Origin: Brachionus rotundiformis
Lineage: Eukaryota; Rotifera; Eurotatoria; Ploima; Brachionidae
Length of the DNA stretch: 64,000 nucleotides
Assembly: GCA_016802295.1 (NCBI GenBank)
Contig: JAESIW010000180.1
Span: 1,987,619 to 2,051,618 of the forward strand
Direction: 5' to 3'
Below are positions 1-12,030 of the stretch, one piece after another (within the stretch, counting starts at the first letter, position 1; each line of letters opens with the position of its first letter). The position numbers and the translations under genes are program-made. The notes under the pieces were generated by a model that was not told the origin of the DNA, did not search any database, and saw nothing but the letters and a program-made list of their open reading frames with translations.

Positions 1-665
1 TTGGCTCAAATTTTTCAACAAGATAAAAAATGATTCTATAAAGTGATCAAGAACATCAACTAAAGTATCCAATGCAAAAGAAGAAATATCTTTAATAATT
101 TGAAATTTAGTCATAGGTATAAAGATCTAATTCAAAAAACATACGGGAGAAACCTGAGTGAATTGACATAGTGAATATGAACTGTTTTAAAACAAACATA
201 GCATCTTGGTTAGAATTAATTTGTGGCCTATTGACTTGGAACTTTTTTGATTTATCAGATTTTATTTTTCGAAAAAATTCTACATCTTCAAACAGAATTT
301 GTTTTTCGAGAATTTTGTTGAGTTTAATTGTATTTATGATATAAGAATCAATACTAGGTCTAAACTTGTATTGTTTTAGGTCATTAATTTCTTTTTTATT
401 TGCATCATGGCTAAATAATTACATATTACTAATTAATATTAGTTTAAGAAAATTAAGGTTAAAAAAAATACATTTTTGACTCATTTTTTAAATCTTGAAT
501 TTGGTTAAAAATATTTTGATCTGGTTTTAAGACTGTTGGTAAAATTGGTTCTTCGGCTAAAACTGGTTTAGCTTGTTTTAATTTTTTAATATTAATAAAT
601 TCAGATAATCGATCCGGTTTTGCATATCCCCAAAGATAATTTTTATCAGTATTTAGAGCATTCAT
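1..665 (-). CDS. SUPT7L: SUPT7L-like SAGA/STAGA subunit (3' part outside window)
   Basis: Partial gene entering from the left edge; the N-terminus is at 665. Three exons can be joined in frame: 665-472, 410-145 and 89-1, with introns 471-411 (61 bp) and 144-90 (55 bp), both GT/AG. The protein starts MNALNTDKNYLWGYAK. A middle helix reads SIDSYIINTIKLNKIL. The last visible exon gives a histone-fold-like stretch, HSGFSHISSFALDTLVDVLD, followed by FIESFFILL. From memory of the family, human SUPT7L (STAF65-gamma) has the same order: an N-terminal WG motif, an IHTIQLI helix, then a bromodomain-associated histone fold with an AHAGF start. Its role there is as a structural subunit of the SAGA co-activator core in the nucleus. 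The gene name rests on remembered similarity over a diverged protein; histone-fold membership is safer than the exact ortholog. Confidence 0.62.
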
Positions 666-801
666 TTATGTGTTATATTTTATAATTTTTTATTGTAATT
701 AATTTATATCTAAAATTACTGAAAAGTTTTCAAAATTTTGAATTAAAGAAAAAACTTAACAAATTTTCGAACAAAAAAATAATGTCAATAAAATGTCTTT
801 T

Positions 802-3103
802 CTATGACTTTTCAAATGGTTTTTCGGATATTTCATTTAATTTGGAAATTTCACCAGAATTTGTTTTGCAATATTGCGATGATAGCTTCCACACTTTAAC
901 CACGCCAGAACGATCTCCAGTGGCTAGAAGATCTGGCCTTGATTGATTGAAACTTAGAGTGTAAACCGAGCTATCTGATGCTTTAGTGATTTGACAAACA
1001 TCTTTTCCATTCTCCATTAAGTCATAAAGAAGCAAATTTCCGTCATTAGAAGCACATGCAAAAACACAAGGTCTAATAGGTGACCATTCTATGTCGTAAA
1101 GATAGCCATTTTCGGGACAGAAAGTAATCAATGATTCAGTTTGCAAAATAGAATATAATTTAATTTCTGAATCTGTACCACAAGTTAAAATCAAGTTTCG
1201 GTGAAATGGCGAGTAATTAATTGAATAAATTGGACCATACTGAGAATCAAAAGTAAATTGAACTGGTGATTTTAATTCGATTGGAAAATCATCTTCCCAT
1301 CCTTGAAATATTTGGAAATTGAGCTTTATTTTTTTTAGAAAATTATAAGTTGGTTACTTGAGTTTACGATTTCAGTACTGTTAAATGAGCATTTAAATAA
1401 GCCACCAGAATCACATCCAGCTATAAAGGACTCTCTATCTAATTTGTTCATTGAAATTGATGAAACTGAAAAAAAGTTACAATTAAAAATTTTAAAATAA
1501 ATTAAAAATTATCTATAAATAATGTCGTTCTAAATAGTCAACATTGAATCATTCAATCAATCTTATAAAAAAATTCTTTATCATATCTTTATTTTTTCAA
1601 CTAGAACTAAAAATAAATAGATAAAATAAAATTTCAAGTTAATAAAATAAAAATAATATTTCTTTTTAATAATATTCCAAATTATAAATAACAATAAAAA
1701 ATTGTTAAGTCTGGGAATTGATCTGGTTTTAAGAGTACAAAATGTATAAATATTTAACAGATTTAATAATTATTTAATTTTTTTAATATTTTTGCTTAAA
1801 TATGAAAAAGTATTTTAATTTTAAATTACCTGACATTTCACTCGCAAAAGATTTTAGATGTCTGTTGATCAAAAAATCGTTTAACATCAAAAAGCCGTCC
1901 ATTAATTTTAATTGATTTTTTGTAGGTAACGCATTCCAAATCAATATTTTACCATCTTTAGAAGTGCTTAAGAGCTTTTTTAGAATTAGGTCAGAGTTAA
2001 TTTATTAATAATTATGATTTAAATTGTACCAGAAACTTTTTTTTTGATGATTTGGGATCTTTGATCCATTTTAAGTTTGTGATTTCATCGGTGTGCATTT
2101 CTTTTTTGTCTGTTACAGTGGCAACCAAAGGATCATTTTGTCTCACGTCATAAACATGAATTTCACCTTATAAATCATAGATTACCAAAGAAAAAAATAG
2201 TCTAAAATAAAATACCATTGAAAAGACCAACACCAATTACAGCTGGATGTTCCGGATGTGTGGCTATAGAACTTACACATGATGTTGTTTCGATTATGTT
2301 ATCTGGTTTGTTTGGGTCCATTTTTATCCTATCAATATTCCAAGTTGCCAATGCACCTTTATGAATGCAAACTGACTCATGGTCATATCGACCATAGCCA
2401 CAGCAAATTGTTGTCCCACTACAGTTCCATTCAACATCGACAACTTGAGACTGAAAATTAATGATTTACTTGTTTTTCAGTTTGATAATTAAAATAGATA
2501 CTTCTTCTTCCTTAAGGAATTGCTTGTTTAATAGAATAAACGGGTTAGTTATCAGTGAATCCTCACCATACCAGTCAACGTCATAATCTTTAAAAATATT
2601 TTTTAGCTTACTAATTTCTGGGAGACAATTTTTACTTTGGAAAGCAGATGAGTTTAAATTTTCAAATATAGCATCTTCTATTAAGTGAGTTCTTTTTTCT
2701 AAAATTCGTCTAATCTTTTTTTGATCGCCATTTTCTGAACTTAGATAATCGGTTTCATTTTCAGTCTGGATCTGTTAATTTATCAAAATTTATCAAGATT
2801 TGTTAATTTTAACTAATTATTTTTAAACCAACTTCTTTGTGTTTTTTAGATCTTGTTTGGGTAGCCGTGGATTCGATTTTATTTTGAATATTTACTTGGC
2901 ATCCTTGGTCCAAAACTTCCGATCTATGTCAAACCGAAATAAATTTTTTATTTTTAAATTAATTAAACTTACTTTTCTGTACTTTTTGCCACTGGTATTA
3001 CAGCAATATCGATTACATTCTCATCATCAACAAATTGGACTCGTCTTTTAAACTGGATATCTTCAAAGAGTCTCTGCTCTTCAGATGTATCATCAAAGTA
3101 CAT
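802..3103 (-). CDS. DYNC2I2: Dynein-2 intermediate chain, WD-repeat protein WDR34
   Basis: Multi-exon minus-strand gene. The start ATG is at 3103 (protein begins MYFDDTSEEQRLFEDIQ) and the stop is at 802. Exon 1 ends at 2973 and exon 2 begins at 2923; most introns are about 50 bp, with one of about 350 bp near 1480-1830. The N-terminal part holds an ATQT motif of the kind that binds dynein light chains. The rest is a WD40 propeller, with blocks such as VEWNCSGTTICCGYGRYDHE, GPIYSINYSPFHRNLILTCG and LLATGDRSGVVKVWKLS. These match the order and wording of human WDR34 closely, including the YSVSCSPFHRNL block. The protein is an intermediate chain of the cytoplasmic dynein-2 motor that drives retrograde intraflagellar transport in cilia. 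Its 5' end faces a 4.5-kb gene-free stretch. Confidence 0.9.
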
Positions 3104-5124
3104 TTTTATTTTGGATTTTGGCAAAATAAATAATTTTAAATTTTTTCCAATTTAAAAACACCTTGAACTTAATTAGTTTTGGTTTCTATGGAGATCGAGT
3201 GTATCAATTTTTTGTCTAGTTTATTTTTACTCGAATTTATAAAATCTATAAGTAAAATCAATTTGTGCGTGTATTTAATAACTTTAATTTAGTAAAATAC
3301 AATAAAGTATTTATGGACTTATACTTTTTAATTTAAATTTTTGATTAAAACAGATATAATTAATAATTTATTTGAAAAATGATTTCTTATAATATCAAAT
3401 TTTAAATTGTTCTGGACTTCTAAGGAGCAAATTAAAAAAGATAAGGATCAAGCATAAATTTTTTTAATTATTATTAAATTTTGAATTAGGCTTGTATTTT
3501 AATGATTGTATTCATTTATAATCTCTTTGATTGTTTCAAACAAATTTTAAAATTGATATTTAGATTTATAAAAATAAAGTCTGTGGTACAGATGAGCAAT
3601 GAGAATAATTTAGAGGAAGAAAGGTTTATTTTATTAAAAATATAACACTAGTTTTCTATTGTTAATTGTTAATTTAAACATGGACAATGTGTGAATATTC
3701 CAACTTTTTAATATTTTTTATTCACACATCTTAAGTCATAATCAATGAATGCCAACTCATGCTTCCGATCCACTGTTTTTATGTTTCAATCGAATTAAAA
3801 ATTTCATTTGGACTAGGGGTGGGAACCGGTTCAATTTTGAGTAACAGAAAATCTAAGAAAAAATATTTTTATTTTATTTTATTTAAAAAATATAAATTTT
3901 CTTAATTGTTTAATTGAAACAATATAAAATTTATATAAAAAAAAGCTTCTTTATGATCCTCTGTTATAATCGGTTTAATACAAAACTAGGAAAACTTTCT
4001 TTGGTAAATTTTTTGATTATAATTTTGGTTATAAATTTGAATTATAAAAAATACACATTTGATTTTTGGTTTCAACATTTAAGTAATAACTTTTGTGGAA
4101 AAAAAAATTGACTTAGACCCTATGACTAATGAACAATACTGATTAAATTAATTAGATAATCTAATTTTAAAATATTTTCAATCTATAATAGTCTAAACTT
4201 TAACTACAAAAAATAAATACAAAAAATACTTGAAAAAAATCAAAAAAGTAAGCTATCCGGAAATAAAAATTAAAAACGCTTTATTTTTTTACCAAATAAA
4301 AAAATATATAGCTCAAATGTTGGTTATAGAATTCAGTATCAAATTACTAAACAAAATTTTATCATGTCTGTTATTAATTTTTTTAAGTAAAAATATTTCC
4401 TGTTGGATTTTTAACTGTTGCTTCATAATCGACTTAGTTTGAAAATAATACTTACATGTATATTTAATTAAAGTATTATATTCGCTAATTGGTTCAAGAA
4501 CAAGATTGGTAAAAAAGTAATCAAATTCAAGTGCAAATATTTTTTTATTTCAACTTTAGCTTTTAAATCGTAGAAAAAACAGATTTAAGTGAGTAAAGAT
4601 GTCAAAATATAATAAATTGAAAGCAAATCGGAATTTTAAAACCAAAAACAAACAACTAAAACATTCTTTGTGAAAAGCCATATAACTCGATATAAAGTAA
4701 CTACATTCATTGTACTTTATATTGAAAAATATTAAAATAAATATTAACGATTCATGAGAAAACCGACCGAATCCTTACTAATAGTTCTTAAAGCCTTACA
4801 TTTTTATCCAAATATTTGTAGAAAAATTCCAGTTTTTATATCAAAGTCAAAGTAAAAATACAAACAAAATTAGGCCTTTATAGGTTTAAAATTTACCATG
4901 TTTAAGCAAATTAATGTTTTTGCTGTTTAAACATAGAATACTTGATTGCTTGATTATTAGCAATGGCTGCCTCTCTTTTACCAAGATGAACAAACCGATG
5001 TAAATTAGCTTAACACTTACTTTCAATTTGATCTAAATAAATATTTTTTTTATATTCTCTTAGCTAATAAAAATTTTAAAAATTATATTTTTTCTCAAAG
5101 GTTTTTTTTACAAATGTGTTCGAT

Positions 5125-5158
5125 TCAACACGTATGAATTTTAATCAATACGTGTTGA
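5125..5158. repeat. Perfect 11-bp inverted repeat (hairpin)
   Basis: TCAACACGTAT at 5125-5135 is the exact reverse complement of ATACGTGTTGA at 5148-5158, with a 12-nt A/T loop. The CACGT core makes it less likely to be a simple by-product of AT richness. Function is unknown. Confidence 0.6.
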
Positions 5159-7265
5159 AAACTTGAACAAATTACAATCTGCCATAATTAAAATAAAAAA
5201 CAAATGTTAGTTCCTCTTTTATGTTTTGAATAGCTAAAGCCATTTCGGTAAGCAGCGTGAGATCTCTTGTTACAACTGAGAGCCTCCCGTTTGACAAATA
5301 TTCTAAACTTTCTATAATTAGAAAAACTTGGCTATTGTCAGCTTTTTTTTGGAAATGTAAACAACCAATTTTAGGCTATTTTACATAATCTTGTAATTTT
5401 GTTTAATTTTATTTACTGAGTTTGTATATACTGATAAAATTATTTTCTCAAATGTGTTTTTATTTAGTTAAATAACTCAATCGTTTTCACCAGTGATATC
5501 ATTTAAAAAAAGTATAATATGAACTTGAGTATTTATTTTTCAAAATTTTTTTAACTTCATAAATTAGGGATAAAGATATGATAAATATTTTGAGAATATT
5601 TTTTTCTTTTTAATTTAAAATTTTCATTTGGTCAAAAAACGTTATTTTATTTTTAATTATTTGATTTAATTTTAAATTATAATCGATTTAAATTATTTAT
5701 AAACGTAGGTTTTTCTAGTTAAATAAAAAAAAATACATTATACTTTTATAAAAGTTTTACCCGAATCAAATGTTTAATTAGAGATTTATATTCTTAATAA
5801 GTTAAATTTGAAAATTATAATTTTTTTAATAAACACAAAGTTAATTTCAATATTTTATTAAGGTAAAGTAATTTGATTATGTTAGAAAAAAGCATTGAGT
5901 GATTTGATTGTAATAGTTCCTTTTTTAAATAAATATTTTTATGTCCAATTTTAAAATTTGTTAAGCAATCTTGTTGTTTTAATAAATTTAAGCTGGTAGG
6001 CATTTGAAGTTGGTCTAAGTCGAAGATTTAAAGCTGTTTAGATTGAAAGGAAATAAAATCTGTGAAGATAAGTAGCTTGTTTATCTCATGTACCTGTTTA
6101 TTAAAATGTCTCGAGCAATTGGTGTCCGTGATTTGGTTCAAATGTATCGTATTTAACTTTTGATATGTAAATATTTGTTTTGATACCGGATACAAATCAC
6201 ACAAGACCATTTTGGCTCATTGCTTGGAAAGTTTAGCATTCAAACAACTTTCAAATTCCGGGTTAAGAGTTCAATACAACTTGAATAGAATTCAAGTAGA
6301 TTTGATGTATTATGTCAGCGTTCGACACCGCCCGTGGCATAATTTGCATTTTAACAGTTAAAATAGCCTGTTGACCACTTTATCCAATATTAAAATAATT
6401 TGAACTTGAACGTCCATGTAAAGACTCTTGAAGCTGAACAACCAATTTATTATTCAAATTTGTACAAATCTACCAATCAGCACATCAATGCCCACTCTTT
6501 GCAATCAGATATCATGTTTTTCTAGTGACAAACTTATGAACCTATTACAAAATAGTTTTATAAACACTGTAATTTCAAACTAATGGAGTTTATATAATTT
6601 AGAGTTTTTTTCTAGGTTTTTGTTTTTCAACAGAGTTTATAGTAAGGTAGTAATACATTTATGCCATTTTAAATAATTAAATAATATAAATGACAGCATA
6701 TGATAGCAAGGCGGATTTTAAATAATCACTGTTATCATCCAAGAGAAGGATTTTGATAAGATTATTTTTAAAATATAAAAAAAAAAATGCATTAATTGAT
6801 TAAAAATATTAGGAAAAGTATTAACATTTTTGTGATACTAGTTATTTTTTACAAAATAGGCAAAAAGACTGTCCAGACATGCCAAAAATCGGTGGTATTA
6901 TTTTTATAGATAATTTAACCAAGGAATTTTAATTTTTTTCCAAATAAATAAACTAAAAATTAAACTTTTCCCATATATTTTTTTATTTTATTCAAAAAAA
7001 AGTAAAAAAATTACGAATAAAATAATTAAATTTGGCAATTAGATATTTTTTGAAAAATTTCAACATTTAAGTTTAAATGAACGCTCTTAAATTTATAAAA
7101 TTTGCACACAATCAAGTCAATTGTGCATAGAACAACTTACACCACTCTTTTGGATACATAGATTTTTCTCTCTTTCTTTCGTTTTCTCTCACTCAAAGTA
7201 TTTTTATTTGTTTCTAATCTATTTAAAATATTGTCCAAAAAGCAGCCGTGCCGCATCTATCTATC

Positions 7266-7273
7266 TATAAATA
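7266..7273 (+). promoter_or_regulatory. Possible TATA box of the zinc-finger gene
   Basis: TATAAATA lies about 310 bp upstream of the ATG at 7585, after a CTAT repeat and a C/T-rich tract. Position and wording would suit a core promoter with a long 5' UTR. In DNA this AT-rich the match could be chance. Confidence 0.25.
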
Positions 7274-7584
7274 ACCAACAGATACAAAAATAGGAAATTC
7301 GATTAATACCATTTTTTTGTTGCTTTGTAAAATTAAATTTTGAATTATTCGACTAATTTCATTTTGTTCAGTTGCGATGGTTCTCTTTGCCAAAATGAGG
7401 GCTTTATGTCCCAACAAAAAAAGCAAAAATACCATCCCAGTTGCCTCTCTACATAAAATCAATCAAATTTTTTTATAGATATTTTGTTGGTTAGACAATT
7501 TAATTGTGAGAGATATATTTCTCTATAAACAGAAGCTAAATGATACAAACAATCAGCCAAACAAATTTGTAAATAAGAAAAAGA

Positions 7585-10500
7585 ATGGTCAATTGTGTCG
7601 ACAACGAAAAACTCCTCAAGAACATAATCACGCAATTTTGTGATCAAAACTTCAAGTTTACTCTCAATCTTAAAATACTGGGCTCAATCCATGTACAAGT
7701 GGACAATAGCGAAGTATTGACATGTTTGCTTGACGAGAAGTTCTTCAAGTCATCACAGAATCGCTCACTGATTACCACAAATCAGAATTTGTTCAATCCA
7801 TTGAGTGTCAAGCCGCTTAGTGAGAACAACACTGCGTTCAATTTGGTCACCACTTTGAACCAACTGCAGCAGCATCAGCAACAACAACTAAAGCTGGTCA
7901 ACACATCTCAGCTGTCCAATGTTAAAATTCAGTCTTTGTCTTCGTCATCATCGACCAGTTCGTCTGCTTCGTCTTATCTATCCGGTGATTCCAAACAGCA
8001 TAAGAGGAAGCGTTCGAATGGTCAGAAAAGTGACGATGGTCTGTCTTCGTCATCAGCCTCGAGCCGGTCTCGCCGTGAACAGCATCATTCGGACGAGGAG
8101 GACGAAGACGAAGCTAACTCAATTGATCACAACGAAAATGAGAATGAAAACGAGGAAAACTTAAACAACAGTTCCTCGGACCAAACTCCGGTCAAACGAA
8201 ACAAAGTGGACGAGCCCGACGAAGCAGCCACAGCCGCCGCAAATGCTCTATCGCTTATTTCCGCAGCTGCAGTCGCTTCCAAATTGTACAATCAACAAAG
8301 CACACAGCCCCAGCAAAATTTCCAAAATATGGCTGCTCAATTAAATCCGTACCAATCTTATGGTGACGTAGAACAGCCCGGACCAAGTGCAGTAGCTAGC
8401 TCAAGTTCAAAACCTTTGAAGCCGAAGGCGAAGTTTTTGACCAACGACTACGAACAGCAACTAAAGCAGCAAATTTTTCAGCAATCAATAGAAAACTCGA
8501 CAACCAACTATACGGCAGACCAAGAGGCAAAAAAAGCCGAAGATGAGCACGAGTCAAGTTTGGAAGAGAGCCAGTTGTACATGGATGAAGAGAATAACAA
8601 AAATGACAAAGAAAATGAAGAACAGAGTGTCCAAGCTAGCCAAAATGTTCAGCAAAGTGATGCTCAACCTTCGATGCATTTACAACAGCAACAATTGATA
8701 ATGGCAGCGGCAGCGGCCGCCTTCATGAATAATAACTCAACCAATCAACAAACAGGCCCAGAAAATACCATCAATTCCAATTTGAAACTGTTCATGCCTC
8801 ATAATTTAGCAGCAGCAAATTTAGGCAAACCACAGCCTGTGGCACATGTGCCCAATGTAAGACCATTTTTTTTTCATTTAAATTTTTTAAATTAATTTCA
8901 GGCCAAAAATTTTATTTAATTAAGTTAAATGATTACTCAAATTTAGTACAATTTTATATGCGCACCAACTTAAATAGTCCCCAATTGATTAAAAATTTAT
9001 TAAATAATAGCATAAAGAATATTTCTAATCAAACATTAATAAGTCAAGTTCAGTTTAATAATTCGGCCACTAAGCCCTTCTCCTGCCACAAATGTCAGCG
9101 CACATTTAACTCAAAGTACAACGTTATCCGGCACTTAAAGCAGTACCATGCTGACAAAAGGATGTTCAAGTGTAACATATGTGGCCGTGATTACAAGTGG
9201 GTCGACTCGCTGCACAAGCATATGAAGCTGCATAAGCAGCAGGAGCAAGAGGAGCAAAAAAAGAGGGAAGAGGCGGCCAAGCAGAGCCAGGAAATGTCGG
9301 ACAGTGGTGTTGTGGTCTTGGAGGAAAACGAGGACGAAGTAGAGCCTGAAACTGAACTTGATACTGAAATAACTAATGATCTTGAGCCTGAAATAGATGA
9401 CGATTCTCTGATAATTCTTTCTCCAAATAATAATTTTGAATCTTGTTTATGAATAAAAAAATTAATTTCTTTTTTATTTTAATTTTTTGTTTCAGACAGA
9501 AAAAGGGAAAAAAAAGTCCAAGGCTGCGAGCCTAATGTCACCATCATCGAATCTAATTGCACATAATGGTCCCATTTCGAACAAGTCATGCAGCTCGGTG
9601 TCGTCGACTAGCTCGTGCGCATCGACCAGCTCGGCCAAATCGAGCAAAAAGAGTCGACAGACAATTGCCGCATTAGCCGCCGCGGCTGCAGCAGTTCGCC
9701 CCAATACGACTCCCAACCCACTAGCTCCATCAAACCAAAATACAGAATCTCAACGCAACACGCAACATGGCCTAAAGGACACCAGCAATATTGACCAAAT
9801 AATTAGCGAAGTAACCGAGAAATCGAAAATTTCCACTGCTTCGCCAAAACCAGTGGCTAGCAAGCATATTAAAAAGCAGCATCTTTTATCCGCATCTGTA
9901 CCACACTCGCCTAATATACCTGCGCAAACCAAGAAGGAAAAAACCAAAAAATCCAAGGCCAACGAGGCAGCAAATATTGCGCCTAATTTGGCAATGAACG
10001 GCTTGAATAGTCAAGTTATTCAATCTAATCAAAATCCGGCACAGGCGGCGGCTGTCGCTGCAGCAGCTGCTCTTCAGTATCACCATTTTTTGAACAATAA
10101 CTTGAAAATGAATGGCACCAATCCGCAAAAACCAAATCCAAAATTTCACCTGGCTAATGGTGGTTATGTCGAAGAAGCAGAAAATCAGATTAAAGTGTGC
10201 AAATATGAGGACGCCGATGAGGAAGAGCCGTGCGATGACGAAGATGGTAAAGATGGTCAGCATGCTCATCTAAATGGACCTTTGAGCATTAAATCTCTTA
10301 CGGGACCTTTGACTCAAAGTAACACAAATACCCCTAGCCAAGGTCCTAATGGTTCCGCCAACATGGAATTTGAGTGTACTGCATGCGAAAAAAAATTCAA
10401 GTACTATTGCTACTACAAGCGGCACATGGACGCCTGTCACTCGGACATGCCAAAATATGTATGCGACACATGCAACAAAAGCTACAAATGGGAGGCTTCG

Positions 10501-10809
10501 TTCAGACAGCATTTGAGAAGTCATCACACAACTGGCCACTCTGGAGGAGGACATGAAGAGAATGGTGAAGGAAAATACGAGGCTGAGGAAAACAACGAGA
10601 ATCATGAAGCTCAAGATACGAAGGAAAATGAGGAGGACAATGAAGAGCCAGATGTTGGAACTAATGAAGATGAGCGAATTCATCAAAATGATAGACTGTA
10701 CTATGAGAGAGATCATGAGCATATTGGCGCAGCTGGTACTCTGGCCAGCATTGCTGATTCATTGAATGGAATGCACAATCGGTTGATGATCAACAATCAA
10801 ATGTCTTAA
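7585..10809 (+). CDS. C2H2 zinc-finger transcription factor, long isoform
   Basis: The main exon 7585-8856 (424 codons) ends at an AAT|GTAAG donor in phase 0. The exon starting at 9496, after a strong TTTTTTGTTTCAG acceptor, is also phase 0 and stays open to 10809, giving about 861 aa. The first ~60 residues look folded. The rest of exon 1 is low complexity: poly-Q, poly-S, poly-A and acidic runs, with a KHKRKR basic patch that may be a nuclear localisation signal. The last exon carries two C2H2 fingers about 30 residues apart, FECTACEKKFKYYCYYKRHM and YVCDTCNKSYKWEASFRQHL. The YKW-x-x-S wording of the second finger resembles the paired fingers of insect lola/BTB-type factors, but no BTB domain is visible. 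A DNA-binding regulator is likely; the ortholog is not recognised. A second zinc-finger exon lies in the intron (see 8925-9452). Confidence 0.8.
8925..9452 (+). CDS. Alternative zinc-finger terminal exon of the same gene
   Basis: Between the main exon and the long-isoform exon lies another open frame with its own finger pair, FSCHKCQRTFNSKYNVIRHL and FKCNICGRDYKWVDSLHKHM, followed by an acidic tail and a TGA at 9450-9452. AATAAA overlaps that stop, so the exon could end a shorter transcript. A splice from 8856 to the AAG at 8922-8924 keeps phase 0 and would give about 599 aa. A better-looking acceptor at 8899-8901 meets an in-frame stop after five codons, so the exact acceptor is uncertain. 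An internal donor-like GTAGAG after GAGGACGAA could instead join this exon to the next one and make a four-finger protein. Confidence 0.6.
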   Translation, partial: LNDYSNLVQFYMRTNLNSPQLIKNLLNNSIKNISNQTLISQVQFNNSATKPFSCHKCQRTFNSKYNVIRHLKQYHADKRMFKCNICGRDYKWVDSLHKHMKLHKQQEQEEQKKREEAAKQSQEMSDSGVVVLEENEDEVEPETELDTEITNDLEPEIDDDSLIILSPNNNFESCL

Positions 10810-12030
10810 GTGGTGTAAATTTTTTAGGCAATTCTAATGATTAAAACAAAAAAAAAAAACAAGATAAAAAACAAAAACAAAATTTTATATGATTCCAAAC
10901 TTAAATCTTCCAACTGTACCTTTAGATGAATTTTTTTGATTTTTTTTTGTATATATATATTATTTTTTTGTGTAAATAACTGAGACCTCTTTAGGTTAAA
11001 GTGATAAAAAGTGCTTAAAATTTATTTTTAGTTATTTTGGCGTATAATTATGTGATTAAAGGCACAGTGATACCATAACAATCATATACCTCATAACATG
11101 TTAAGATTGATACTCAAAATTTTAAAAATTTTCATTTATTGTTGTATTTTTCGGTGTATTTAAAACAAAAGTTTAATTTAATAATTTAATTAATGATCTA
11201 TTTAAGCGTTGAAATTGATTTAGAATGAATACGCGAGCAGGATTTTGGTGATAAATGTTGTTTTTATTCTTCTTTCTAAAAAGTTTTTTATCTACATTGA
11301 GCGTTTTTGGTGGATTTTTTATAAATTTTTAATATTTTTTTGTAATTAATAATTTACTTTTTAAGTATTATTCTGTTATTTTTTCAACTTGTTAAAATGT
11401 AATCTCAATTTCAAATTGATCTAATTAAAAACTTAAAATCAATTATTTGGTTTGTTTATAGGTAAAGATTAAAGAAAAGCAAAACTATTCTAAAAAATAA
11501 ATTGTTTTTTAACTTTAGATGTTTTAATTTAAGTCCTGAACTTAAAGATAAAATTGAATCTGATAGATTTATCTTTAGAAAAAATTTTGATAATAAATAA
11601 ATTATTTAAAAATGATGCAAAAAAATTATTTATATATAACTTAAGAATATGACGATATCTTTTCAGTATATTTTTATGTTTTAATACATTATTCACTCAA
11701 AAATATTCAAATTAAATTCTTATGGAAAATATTGTAATTTAAATAATTCGCAAACTTATAATTTAATTTTAATGATAAGAAAATTTCAAATAATTATTAA
11801 AATGATAAAAAATTTAGAACTTAGATTTTTATTATTTTCTTTCTGTAAATTTATAAATACTTCTCTAGGATAGTTTTAGATTAAAAAGTCTCTTAGTTTT
11901 GCGCAATTAGTCTTCTAAGTTTTGCAATTAGACTAAAAAAACTTTTCTATAAATGACTTAATTTTTAATCCATCTATTTTAAAATTAATAATTTTATTTT
12001 TAACATCCAAAAAAACTCATCTTTTAAATA
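10810..12030. other. Zinc-finger 3' UTR and AT-rich intergenic DNA
   Basis: A/T-rich sequence with poly-A runs just after the stop (10834-10860) and a TA-repeat near 10951. No open frame of interest. Presumably it holds the 3' UTR of the zinc-finger gene and the promoter of the next one. Confidence 0.5.

Larger units (their letters stand above)
3104..7584. other. Long AT-rich intergenic region
   Basis: About 4.5 kb between DYNC2I2 and the zinc-finger gene. Only short ORFs rich in K, I, N, F and L occur, as expected for random A/T DNA. The segment about 6000-6550 is somewhat less AT-rich, but no reading frame stands out. The right end should hold the promoter and 5' UTR of the zinc-finger gene, with a pyrimidine-rich run at 7170-7195 and a TATA-like site near 7266. 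Confidence 0.6.

Noticed and set aside
3805..3835. GGTGGGAACCGGTTC patch resembling the GGGAACGG words of the transposon arrays
   Set aside because: Only one short copy, with no array or TIR sequence around it. Similarity is too short to mean a relic.
6320..6329. GTTCGACACC, an exact match to a tRNA B-box
   Set aside because: No A-box at a suitable distance, no T-stem or acceptor pairing. A tRNA gene cannot be folded here.
9492..10722. Several antisense ORFs of 70-150 codons over the zinc-finger exon
   Set aside because: They mirror the real plus-strand coding region and show low-complexity composition from its repeats.
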